Shown here one piece after another: positions 1 to 6,563 of a DNA stretch of 11,423 nucleotides. A model generated the notes under the pieces. The model was not told the origin of the DNA, did no database searches, and worked only from the letters and a program-made list of their open reading frames with translations. The position numbers were made by a program, and so were the translations under genes. Location of the stretch: the NCBI GenBank assembly GCA_023250775.1, contig JAHFAA010000085.1:1-11423 (forward strand), written 5' to 3'. Source of the DNA: Bdellovibrionales bacterium (lineage in GTDB: Bacteria; Bdellovibrionota; Bacteriovoracia; Bacteriovoracales; Bacteriovoracaceae). Each line of letters opens with the position of its first letter. The stretch's first letter is position 1.

Positions 1-832
1 GTGCACGTAAGGCCGAAGCGCGCGCAACCTCGACAAATTCAGGTTTGATATCGGAAGCGTAAATTGGCGCTGGCAAGGTGGACTTTTTTTGCGCCCGCAG
101 CTGATCTCCAATTCGACGCCACAAAGGTCGATCAAAACCGGCCAGATGCTCGAGAGCGAAATCATCTTTGCCTCGATGAATGAGCGGTGCCTTGTTAAGC
201 GCAATATAGGCGGCCTCAATGGCAATGGTGCCTGAGCCACACATGGGTTCAAGCAGGGGTTCTTCGCCGGTATAACCGGCCAGCATCAGAATCGAAGCGG
301 CCAAGGTTTCTTTCAAAACCGCCGGATGTCCTTGGGTACGCCAGCCACGTTTGTGAAGAGCGCGACCAGCGGTATCAATGCCAAGCACGCAGCTGCCATC
401 ACGAATAAAAAGAACAATGGTGATTGGGTTATCGGCGTCAGGATTAAATTTAGGAGGAGATTTTTCAAAGGCGCTTTTTTGAATCGATTCAACCACCGCC
501 TTGATAATCAATTCTTCGCCGAGCTTTTCCGCATTCTGGTCGGCGAGTGTGGGTCTGACTGTAAAGACCCGGTGAGATCGCAGCCACTCGGGCCAGATAA
601 TTTTTTTCAGGGCCATTTGCAGTTGTGCTAGATCGCAGACCTCGAACTTGGCCACCACTCGCTGGATACGACTTGCCGTGCGAAGAAGTAAATGGGCGCG
701 GTACGCAGTCTCCAGATCGCAGTCAAACATGATCCCGCGATGAAATTTATTCTGTGGCAGAATTCCAAGCGACTGGAGCTCAGAGGCGAGTACCTCAACT
801 GTTTCGTGTGGGCAGGTGGCGATCCATTGCAT
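1..832 (-). CDS. rlmL: RlmL-type THUMP-domain 23S rRNA (guanine-N2) methyltransferase, N-terminal part
   Basis: This gene runs off the left edge, so only 277 residues are visible. It opens MQWIATCPHE, the usual N-terminus of the RlmL/YcbY/YpsC family. Residues about 45-165 fit a THUMP RNA-binding domain and end in the family signature LHKRGWR (159-165). The SAM-binding motif follows as EPMCGSGTIAIEAA (195-208), then an acidic motif ASDIK (259-263). Family members use S-adenosylmethionine to methylate N2 of a guanine in 23S rRNA (G2445 in E. coli). The catalytic motif and any C-terminal RlmK domain lie outside the window, so a stand-alone or a fused enzyme cannot be told apart. The ATG at 832 is preceded by AGGTGG about 11 bases upstream. 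The gap to the gene upstream is only 43 bp with no hairpin, so co-transcription is possible. The family call is firm; the exact target base is inferred. Confidence 0.9.
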   Translation of the reverse strand, partial: MQWIATCPHETVEVLASELQSLGILPQNKFHRGIMFDCDLETAYRAHLLLRTASRIQRVVAKFEVCDLAQLQMALKKIIWPEWLRSHRVFTVRPTLADQNAEKLGEELIIKAVVESIQKSAFEKSPPKFNPDADNPITIVLFIRDGSCVLGIDTAGRALHKRGWRTQGHPAVLKETLAASILMLAGYTGEEPLLEPMCGSGTIAIEAAYIALNKAPLIHRGKDDFALEHLAGFDRPLWRRIGDQLRAQKKSTLPAPIYASDIKPEFVEVARASALRA

Positions 833-875
833 GCTTTTACTTACCACCTAAAACTAAAAAGTTCCAGTACGCTTG

Positions 876-2123
876 TTAAAGGTACTTATAGGCCTGCATG
901 TAAAGATTGTATTCATCCACAATAGTGGAAGAATCAGAGTTGCTTTCTCTATCATAAATGGTTCGGCATGAATGTCCGATAGCGCGCCCAGTGTTTTGCC
1001 CCCACATACAGAGTATTTTTTGGAAATTACATCTCTTTAAGTCACACTGAATTTGCACTTCTTTTGGCAGGGGATTGAAATTTCTTTTTTCTTGTGCCGC
1101 CAGCTTCAAGTTCTGCCGGCATTTGAGAGTCTCTGCGTGATTCTTAAAATTGGGACATAAAAATTCCAAAACAACACTCTCATATTCATCATGACTGGAT
1201 TTGGAATTCAGCGGCCGAAAGCTTGGATGGCCGATCATAGAGAGCGCAACACCTTTTAAACATTTTTCCTGATCGTCAAAATTACAAAACATTTTATAAA
1301 AGGGCAGATGGGTCATAAAAAAGCCCCAGTAACCTCCGTAGTGAAGATCGGCCGGCTTCATCCGAGTACAACTTCCGATTCCTTCCATACATCGCACTGT
1401 TTTATCTTCAAGAACTTTAAAATTTCCCAGGCGCGAAGTGGCGGGCATTTTGCCTGTTTCTTGGGTGTAAAATTCCCCATCATTATGTAATTTTTGAAAA
1501 TTGCTTCCGCTGATCGCCGCAGACACGGGGACGTTCCATATTTGGGATAAGTAAGGCGCCAGATAATAACCGGCATTGCAGCCATTCAAGGTGACAAAAG
1601 CATCTTTGGCAAAATGATCTTTGAGTTCTTCAAAATTCGGCGCGAAGGGAGTTCTTTTTTCAGAATTTTCCAACCCAAAATTATTTTCTTTTTCACCTTT
1701 GTCATAATTCAGATGCCAGGGATTAGAATGACCGTAGTAATGGAGCTCTGTGATCTTGTCAAAGTTCAAAAGCCTTTCAAGCAGTTTCTGATTGCTCAGA
1801 TGTTTGGTGGTATGAAAATAAACTTTCGTCGTTTTCTTAAGTGCCGCAAAAGTGCCAGTGGCATGAATATCATCGGCACGAAAAAAAACAATTTGCCGAT
1901 CGGGATAGAGAGCATGAATTTTTTGTGCCTTCAGGTAAGCGGCCTCAAAGGGTAAATTGGCCAGATCTTTTCCCAGCCCCACCATCAAGACGGCGGTGGG
2001 CCTTAACGTATCCACCTGGCCAGTGCCTTCGGGAGTATAGAGTGCCTCATAATGGGCATGACTGGTACTCACGCCTAGAAGCCAAAGACTCATGAGTAAT
2101 AGGATGAATAATAGTAATTTCAT
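876..2123 (-). CDS. Secreted protein with caspase/CHAT-like (clan CD) His-Cys dyad
   Basis: A 415-residue protein with a clear signal peptide (MKLLLFILLLMSLWLLGVST, likely cut after SHA near residue 23), so it is probably exported. The N-terminal half looks like an alpha/beta fold: a strand at PTAVLMVGLG (42-51), another at RQIVFFRADD, then ITELHYYGHSNPW with His132 and FVTLNGCNAGYYLAP with Cys182. A hydrophobic strand ending in YGH, followed about 50 residues later by a hydrophobic strand ending in GC-x-x-G, is the pattern of clan CD cysteine peptidases (caspases, gingipains, CHAT proteins). The next stretch, NVPVSAAISGSNF, also fits that fold. The C-terminal half (about 244-386) has many cysteines that may form disulfides and matches nothing I recognise. 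It could instead be an inactive homologue or a DUF4347-like domain. There is no clear Shine-Dalgarno before the ATG. Confidence covers the gene; the fold call is about 0.6. Confidence 0.85.
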   Translation of the reverse strand: MKLLLFILLLMSLWLLGVSTSHAHYEALYTPEGTGQVDTLRPTAVLMVGLGKDLANLPFEAAYLKAQKIHALYPDRQIVFFRADDIHATGTFAALKKTTKVYFHTTKHLSNQKLLERLLNFDKITELHYYGHSNPWHLNYDKGEKENNFGLENSEKRTPFAPNFEELKDHFAKDAFVTLNGCNAGYYLAPYLSQIWNVPVSAAISGSNFQKLHNDGEFYTQETGKMPATSRLGNFKVLEDKTVRCMEGIGSCTRMKPADLHYGGYWGFFMTHLPFYKMFCNFDDQEKCLKGVALSMIGHPSFRPLNSKSSHDEYESVVLEFLCPNFKNHAETLKCRQNLKLAAQEKRNFNPLPKEVQIQCDLKRCNFQKILCMWGQNTGRAIGHSCRTIYDRESNSDSSTIVDEYNLYMQAYKYL

Positions 2124-2158
2124 ATTCGTTATTTTGAATATATAGCGTGCTTTGGGGC

Positions 2159-2181
2159 GCTTAAAGAGAGTTTTTTTAAGC
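2159..2181. terminator. Weak AT-rich hairpin between two leftward genes
   Basis: GCTTAAA at 2159-2165 and TTTAAGC at 2175-2181 form a perfect 7-bp inverted repeat with a 9-base loop. It lies in the 70-bp gap between the cysteine-rich gene and the caspase-like gene. The stem is mostly A:T and no clean T-run follows it in the leftward direction, so it would terminate poorly. It may be an attenuator or chance. Confidence 0.2.
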
Positions 2182-2193
2182 TAGTAGTTCAAA

Positions 2194-2553
2194 CTATTGA
2201 GGGCAGATCGTTCCACCCATGCCTGTGCAGGCCATTTTGGCGGCCTCAAGGTCAAAGTCGGTTGTATAGCGGGTCATAGGCATCATGGGGTTCATTTGAC
2301 TCAGGCACGACAGCGCGATATTGGCTTGACCACAAGGTGTTTCTTGGAATTCGCCACCAAAACTCATGCACATATTTTCCCACATTTCAGGATCGGCCCC
2401 CTCAATCGCAAAAAATTCCAAGCACATGCCTTCGGAGGTCATGCAGCTGGCAACACCAACGCTCGCGCAGGTGATTTCGGGATTGGTTTGGGAGTGACCA
2501 GCGGTGGCCATCAGACAAAAAGTCAGGAATAAAAAAAGCATTAAAATGCGCAT
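2194..2553 (-). CDS. Small secreted cysteine-rich protein with two repeat units
   Basis: A 119-residue protein. I start it at the ATG at 2553 (MRILMLFLFLTFCLMATAGH), which gives a clean signal peptide and follows a G-rich stretch; an in-frame GTG at 2586 would add a less sensible N-terminus. The mature part holds eight cysteines (29, 37, 44, 62, 74, 83, 109, 117) and many methionines. Two units can be aligned: C29-x7-C37 followed by WENMCMSFGGEF ending at C74, and C74-x8-C83 followed by AAKMACTGMGGTIC ending at C117. The shared C-x-x-x-GG-x-C pattern resembles short disulfide repeats in exported proteins of predatory bacteria. No enzyme motif is visible. It is divergent from the metallopeptidase gene with 62 bp between them, so shared control is plausible. 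The function is unknown. Confidence 0.8.
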   Translation of the reverse strand: MRILMLFLFLTFCLMATAGHSQTNPEITCASVGVASCMTSEGMCLEFFAIEGADPEMWENMCMSFGGEFQETPCGQANIALSCLSQMNPMMPMTRYTTDFDLEAAKMACTGMGGTICPQ

Positions 2554-2587
2554 GCGCCCCCCAAAAATGAAAAAGATGGTGGACACA

Positions 2588-2593
2588 TATAAT
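2588..2593 (+). promoter_or_regulatory. -10 box TATAAT upstream of the metallopeptidase
   Basis: A perfect TATAAT sits at 2588-2593 in the 62-bp divergent gap. A start about seven bases downstream would give a leader of roughly 16 bases carrying AGGAAGG at 2604-2610, five bases before the ATG at 2616. No good -35 lies 17 bp upstream (AAATGA). The in-frame ATG at 2592 overlaps this box and so is probably not the start codon. Confidence 0.5.
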
Positions 2594-2615
2594 GCCGAAG
2601 GTTAGGAAGGGCAAT

Positions 2616-4739
2616 ATGAAAATAATATTATTCGTATTTCTTTGTTTACTCACCTCATTTTCCCTTTCTGCCCAACCTTTGCAGACGCGCCAATCAAGCT
2701 TTGAAAAGATTGATCAGGCCTTGGCAAAAGGTGAAATCAATGCTGCGGATGCCGCGGGATTTCGGGTACTGGCCTTCTTTCATGATGCTGAACTGCCGCC
2801 GCAGTTTCACTCTGACCCGGAGGCCAAAGTCACCGTTCCCTCCGATCGTTTGCTGGATGCCGCCGCCAAGGTTCTTCCCCAAATGCAACAGGTGCTGGCC
2901 CTTCGTGTGTATACCTACATGATCCCTCCAGCCTATCTTCCATCAACAAAAAATAAAGACAACAAAGCATTTCCTATTCCCGAGCCCATCCCTGGACAGA
3001 ATTGGATTTATATTGAGAATGTCAGCAGTGAAGTCCGGGTTTGGTTTCTGAAAGATCAGGATGATCAATTATTGATGGCCCATCAGATTCGTTCACTCTT
3101 AAGTGATGAGATTATTCCGGCAGAAAAGGCGCTGATGAATCGCACTCATCCGCGGGATGATCTGAATTCCGCTTCTATTTTGGTCTCTTTGGGCGTGGAA
3201 CGAGTCCAGCCCAATGGCGGCGATGGAAAATTGGATGTTTATCTCTACAATATTCCGCCTGATGAAGATGGAACTGCGGCCGCCAAGGCATGGGTTATGG
3301 GATACCATGTGGATGAGGTCAGTGGATATGGTTGTCCCGCTCGCCCGTCGTTTATGTCAGTCAATTTGGCTTGGGCCAAGACTGCCGATCCCAAAAAACT
3401 CGCCAGTACTTTGGCGCATGAATATTTTCACGCGATTCAAAATTCTTATGATCGAAAAGATGAATGTGCTGGATACAATAACGTTGATGAAGGAACTGCG
3501 ACCTATCTCAAGCATCACGTCTACCCGAAGTATAATGATGAACACGACTGGTGGGAATTTTCGGAAAATGGCGGTCTGAGTTTGCTTGATGGTGCTTACG
3601 AAACTTGGCCATTCTATTTTTTCATGGTGGAAATGCAAGGCAGTTCAGTCCTGCAAAAGTCCTACGAAATGATGGGCAGCAACCGCGCCATTGAAGCGAT
3701 TAATAAAACCTTGAGTGGGGGGTTTCAAAAACAGTGGATCGAGTACGCCGTTTACGAGTGGAACCAGGAACCGCTGCAAGACGGTTTTCGCCAATGGGAC
3801 GACTACAACATCGTGCCCGGCCGGGGAGCCGCCGATGCCGCGGGGCATGTGCCACCAATTAAAATTGAAAAAGTGGCGTTGGATGCCAATGGCCAATACC
3901 GCTATCCCATGAAAATGGAGCTAAAACCTCTGACCCGGGATTTTTACGCTTTTGATGTAAGTGATGCCAGCATTCGCACCGTCGCCATTGAAAATCCGGT
4001 TTTTTGGAATGGCAGAAAAGTTAATGCCAAGGTTCTGGTTCGAAAGAAAGGCCAAACCCAGTTTGACGAAATTCTGTGGGAAGATCCCCAACATCAGGAA
4101 TACCATTATTGCTTTGATAAGAAAGACGAGGACATTGATCTCATCGTTTTGGTGGTTGGCAATTATCAATATCTCACCTCAGGTACAGTCTATCGTGGCG
4201 GGTCAGTCTTCAAAGTATCCAATCAAGGATGCTATGGTTTCGATGGAAAAATAACCGGCCACTGGGAACACAAAGAGTCATCAGTGGAACATTCACTTGA
4301 GGTGGAAGGTACGAACATCAAAACCCACGAAGGCAAACACGGCGACGAAGGTGGCTTTAAAAATAATTTTTATCTCACCAACGCAGTCGTGAGTTATTCC
4401 TATCATGGTCGCCTTGGTGACTGCTCAGGATTTGCTTCGGGTTTTATGGATGTAGAGCTTGGGCCAAAATCCGAGGCCATTGCCCTGGCATCCTATAATG
4501 TGGCCCCGGAGGCCTGGGGCCAATATCATATCGGCATTCGTTTTAAAAACCCCTTCATCAGCGTGACCTATGTTTGTCCTTCACCCAAGCCCCCCATCAC
4601 GACTTCAGTTCCTGTCGTGTTGGATTCGTCCATGGGTGGTGCGAGTGTTGCCCATCATCATGGCAATCCCCATCTTGCAGGCAAGGTAGTCTTAGGTGAG
4701 TGGACTGTTGATTGGGATTTCAGTCCTGTTAAAGAGTAA
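2616..4739 (+). CDS. Secreted zinc metallopeptidase (HEYFH...E, gluzincin-like)
   Basis: A 707-residue exported protein. The start at 2616 is chosen because AGGAAGG lies five bases upstream and because the alternative ATG at 2592 falls inside the -10 box. The signal peptide is MKIILFVFLCLLTSFSLSAQ. The catalytic core is near residues 200-300: GDGKLDVYLY (202-211), then TLAHEYFHAIQNSYD with the zinc motif HExxH (His268, Glu269, His272), then VDEGTATY, where Glu292, 20 residues after His272, is the likely third zinc ligand. HExxH plus a later glutamate defines gluzincins. The GDGK-hydrophobic-Y strand before the helix and the EGTA motif are common in secreted bacterial peptidases of this type, but I cannot name the MEROPS family. 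Residues 1-200 may be a propeptide or substrate-binding region. Residues about 400-707 are beta-rich and may be accessory domains. Its substrate is unknown. The next promoter begins directly after the stop. Confidence 0.88.
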   Translation: MKIILFVFLCLLTSFSLSAQPLQTRQSSFEKIDQALAKGEINAADAAGFRVLAFFHDAELPPQFHSDPEAKVTVPSDRLLDAAAKVLPQMQQVLALRVYTYMIPPAYLPSTKNKDNKAFPIPEPIPGQNWIYIENVSSEVRVWFLKDQDDQLLMAHQIRSLLSDEIIPAEKALMNRTHPRDDLNSASILVSLGVERVQPNGGDGKLDVYLYNIPPDEDGTAAAKAWVMGYHVDEVSGYGCPARPSFMSVNLAWAKTADPKKLASTLAHEYFHAIQNSYDRKDECAGYNNVDEGTATYLKHHVYPKYNDEHDWWEFSENGGLSLLDGAYETWPFYFFMVEMQGSSVLQKSYEMMGSNRAIEAINKTLSGGFQKQWIEYAVYEWNQEPLQDGFRQWDDYNIVPGRGAADAAGHVPPIKIEKVALDANGQYRYPMKMELKPLTRDFYAFDVSDASIRTVAIENPVFWNGRKVNAKVLVRKKGQTQFDEILWEDPQHQEYHYCFDKKDEDIDLIVLVVGNYQYLTSGTVYRGGSVFKVSNQGCYGFDGKITGHWEHKESSVEHSLEVEGTNIKTHEGKHGDEGGFKNNFYLTNAVVSYSYHGRLGDCSGFASGFMDVELGPKSEAIALASYNVAPEAWGQYHIGIRFKNPFISVTYVCPSPKPPITTSVPVVLDSSMGGASVAHHHGNPHLAGKVVLGEWTVDWDFSPVKE

Positions 4740-4750
4740 GGATTTTTCAT

Positions 4751-4782
4751 TTGACTAAGTAAGCACTCATTGAGTATATACT
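4751..4782 (+). promoter_or_regulatory. tetR promoter, probably leaderless
   Basis: The -35 is TTGACT at 4751-4756. The -10 is either TATATA at 4775-4780 (18-bp spacer) or TATACT at 4777-4782 (20-bp spacer). Either choice puts the transcription start within a base or two of the ATG at 4789. No Shine-Dalgarno-like purine run lies upstream of that ATG. Together these suggest a leaderless mRNA for the regulator, while the downstream genes have normal ribosome sites. Confidence 0.65.
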
Positions 4783-4786
4783 TAGT
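4754..4786. promoter_or_regulatory. 33-bp imperfect palindrome, likely TetR operator
   Basis: The dyad is centred on T4770. The outer arms ACTAAGTA (4754-4761) and TACTTAGT (4779-4786) are exact inverse complements, as are the inner arms ACTCA (4765-4769) and TGAGT (4771-4775). Only the 3-bp segments 4762-4764 and 4776-4778 do not pair, so 13 of 16 positions match. The dyad covers the -35/-10 region of the regulator gene, where a self-repressing TetR dimer pair would be expected to bind. Binding is inferred. Confidence 0.7.
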
Positions 4787-4788
4787 GT

Positions 4789-5397
4789 ATGAAAAAAGTT
4801 GCCATCACCCGCCAAGAACAAAAAGAGCTGACCCGAAGCGGACTTATCCAAACCGCCACACGCCTTTTTGCAAAAAATGGAATTGCCAACACCGCGACGG
4901 CAGATGTGGCCAAGGCGCAGAAAGTTTCCCATGGAACGGTATTCGTTCATTTTCCCACGCGTGAAGACCTGATTCTGGCGGTTATCGATGAGTTCGCAAC
5001 AAAGCTTTCCCAAGAGTTTGGCAATTGCATGCAGCAAAGCGATCTTCGAAAGCTGCTGGTGTTTCACTTGGAAGTACTGGCGGAGTACGAAGACTTTTAT
5101 CATCGCCTGATCAGCGAGCTCGCTCACCTTCCGCCTAAAGTCCAAAGCATGGTGTTCATGCTCAATGCTGCCATCTCATGGAAGCTCTACGAATCGGCCA
5201 AACCACTGATGGAATCAGGCCATTTGAAAAAGATGAGTCAACCCTTTTTGTTCAATACCTGGATCGCCTTGGTGCAATACCATGTTATGAATCGTGAATT
5301 GCTCTCGGATAAATTACCCATTTTAAAAGAAAAGAAAAATGAAATGATCGATCACTTTATCAACCTCATTCAAACCCAAAAAGGAGAACGAAAATGA
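4789..5397 (+). CDS. TetR/AcrR family transcriptional repressor
   Basis: A 202-residue regulator. Residues about 12-62 are a TetR-type DNA-binding domain: LIQTATRLFAKNG, then TATADVAKAQKVSHGTVFVHF, with the usual helix-turn-helix and the closing YxHF-like motif (here FVHFPTREDL). The all-helical remainder would be the ligand-binding and dimerisation domain, and its ligand cannot be read from sequence. The ATG at 4789 gives the normal length and N-terminus and lies directly after the 33-bp dyad, so autoregulation is likely. Its stop overlaps the next start (ATGA at 5394-5397), which points to one operon with the zinc-ribbon, YHS-like and CPBP genes. Their products are thus the likely regulon. 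It is not recognisable as a named repressor. Confidence 0.93.
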   Translation: MKKVAITRQEQKELTRSGLIQTATRLFAKNGIANTATADVAKAQKVSHGTVFVHFPTREDLILAVIDEFATKLSQEFGNCMQQSDLRKLLVFHLEVLAEYEDFYHRLISELAHLPPKVQSMVFMLNAAISWKLYESAKPLMESGHLKKMSQPFLFNTWIALVQYHVMNRELLSDKLPILKEKKNEMIDHFINLIQTQKGERK

Positions 5398-5648
5398 GTG
5401 CAAAATGTAAATCGTGCGGATCGTGCGGCATGCCCATGGAAAAGGTCGAAGACTTCGCTCTCGGCGACAGCAATCATCAATACTGCCAATACTGCACAGA
5501 TAAAAAAGGCAAGCTTTTACCCTATGACAAAATTCTCGCCATGAACGCCAAATACTATATGGAGTCACAAGGAATTACGGCGGATGCTGCCAATAAATTG
5601 GCGGTCAATCTTTTAAAAACACAACCCGCTTGGAAGGAGATTTTATGA
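5394..5648 (+). CDS. Putative zinc-ribbon protein (zf-ribbon_2-like)
   Basis: An 84-residue protein with five cysteines near the N-terminus: CKSCGSCGMPM (Cys5, 8, 11) and HQYCQYCTDKKG (Cys31, 34). The CGMPM signature followed by YCxYC and a GxLxPYD stretch fits the putative zinc-ribbon family PF12674. The rest (about 45-84) is predicted helical, with YMESQGITADAANKLAV. It probably binds one zinc; the role of such proteins is unknown, and they are often found beside transcription regulators. AAGGAG lies just upstream of the ATG. It overlaps tetR and the next gene by ATGA at each end, so translation is likely coupled. Confidence 0.85.
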   Translation: MSAKCKSCGSCGMPMEKVEDFALGDSNHQYCQYCTDKKGKLLPYDKILAMNAKYYMESQGITADAANKLAVNLLKTQPAWKEIL

Positions 5649-5812
5649 AGAAAATCAGCAAGAAAAAAACTTACTGCACCGTTTGCCCAAAATGGGAAAT
5701 CAAAATCCCTGAGCGCTGCTCGAATACCCTCAAAGCAAAAAGCAAGACCCACTACTTTTGCACCAAACGCTGCAAGGAAAGATATTTAAAAGCGCCAGAG
5801 AAATTCGCCTGA
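5645..5812 (+). CDS. 55-residue YHS/TRASH-like metal-binding protein
   Basis: The ATG at 5645 overlaps the preceding stop as ATGA and follows AAGGAGA, so it is preferred to the in-frame TTG at 5630. The protein is lysine-rich and has Cys11-x2-Cys14 (CTVC), Cys25, and Cys39-x3-Cys43 in HYFCTKRCKERYLKAPEKF. That last segment closely follows the core of YHS/TRASH domains (YYFCsxxCxxxFxxxPexY), which bind metal ions such as copper, zinc or mercury. The extra CxxC upstream could complete a zinc site. It may deliver or sense metal together with the zinc-ribbon neighbour; this is inferred only. Confidence 0.75.
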   Translation: MKKISKKKTYCTVCPKWEIKIPERCSNTLKAKSKTHYFCTKRCKERYLKAPEKFA

Positions 5813-5826
5813 GCGGGGCCTTCTAT

Positions 5827-6555
5827 ATGAATCGGAAAATTCTTTATATCGCTTTGATTCTTGTTGGCTACAAGTCAGCCAAATTTACCATTCACCATTT
5901 TATTGACACCGACGACTACATCCATTGGTTTTTGGCCGACACCATCACCTCTATTTTTCGCATGCTGGCCCTTATAGCAACCTTCTGGTTCTTACACAGC
6001 ATAAACAAAAAGATTAAAACTGAATTCCATTTGCATGCTATTAAACCTGTTTTAATTTTTTTCTTTTGCAGTCAGCTCCTACTGTGGCTCAGGAATTGGA
6101 TTTATGATGCTGAACCTCTTGGTTCTTACTTTTTTACCATCATGTTAATCAGTAATTTACTGGTAGGATTTTTCGAGGAATTTTTTTATCGTGGCGCACT
6201 TCTCGAGGTTTGCCTGGAAAAACTCTCACCCTGGCGAACAATTTTTTTGGTCTCGTTCATTTTTATGCTTATCCATTTTGATTCGCAGCCCTTGTATACT
6301 TTTCCCGCCCTGTTTCTTTTTGGATTCGTGCAAGTGCTCTTCCGGTTTAGTGGTGCCTCGCTGATTGTAATGGCCATTACCCACGCCTTTTATGATATTG
6401 CGGTCTATAATTTTACTATTCCAATCACTTTCTCCAATTATGGCTGGAGTTTCGCGGAAGTCTGTATCTCGTTATGCTTCATCGCCTATATGTTTTCCCG
6501 GCCTGAGATAAGGAATAAATTTGGTCTTAAATTAAAAAATTACACCTATAATTAG
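5827..6555 (+). CDS. CPBP family intramembrane glutamic endopeptidase
   Basis: A 242-residue membrane protein with several hydrophobic helices. The three conserved CPBP (CAAX protease/Abi) motifs are present in order: EExxxR as EEFFYR (Glu117, Glu118, Arg122), FxxxH as FMLIH (Phe146, His150), and HxxxN/D as HAFYD (His186, Asp190). In the family the glutamates and histidines form an intramembrane active site. Members process CAAX proteins, bacteriocins or membrane regulators; the substrate here is unknown. I start it at the ATG at 5827 (MNRKILYIAL), which opens straight into the first membrane helix. An in-frame TTG at 5758 would overlap the YHS-like gene heavily. The gap to that gene is 14 bp, so it is probably in the tetR operon. 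Confidence 0.88.
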   Translation: MNRKILYIALILVGYKSAKFTIHHFIDTDDYIHWFLADTITSIFRMLALIATFWFLHSINKKIKTEFHLHAIKPVLIFFFCSQLLLWLRNWIYDAEPLGSYFFTIMLISNLLVGFFEEFFYRGALLEVCLEKLSPWRTIFLVSFIFMLIHFDSQPLYTFPALFLFGFVQVLFRFSGASLIVMAITHAFYDIAVYNFTIPITFSNYGWSFAEVCISLCFIAYMFSRPEIRNKFGLKLKNYTYN

Positions 6556-6563
6556 GAATAATT

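Noticed and set aside
326..925. Rightward open frames (326-631 and 692-925)
   Set aside because: They lie antisense to the methyltransferase gene, whose frame carries THUMP and SAM motifs. They have no ribosome site or recognisable protein features.
1308..2095. Several open frames inside the caspase-like gene, both strands
   Set aside because: They are alternative-frame readings of a gene that has a signal peptide and a consistent fold pattern.
4747..5145. Leftward open frame opposite tetR
   Set aside because: It is antisense to the helix-turn-helix coding region and crosses the promoter dyad; no start signal supports it.
5630..5644. TTG start extending the YHS-like protein by five residues
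   Set aside because: The ATG at 5645 has AAGGAGA at the right distance and the typical ATGA overlap.
5758..5826. TTG start extending the CPBP protein by 23 residues
   Set aside because: The extra residues are a frame-shifted reading of the YHS-like gene and do not resemble a membrane protein start.
5827..6555. CPBP (Abi) gene as part of a phage-defence or toxin-antitoxin system
   Set aside because: The family name alone does not support this. No toxin, bacteriocin or defence gene is present, and the neighbours are metal-binding miniproteins.
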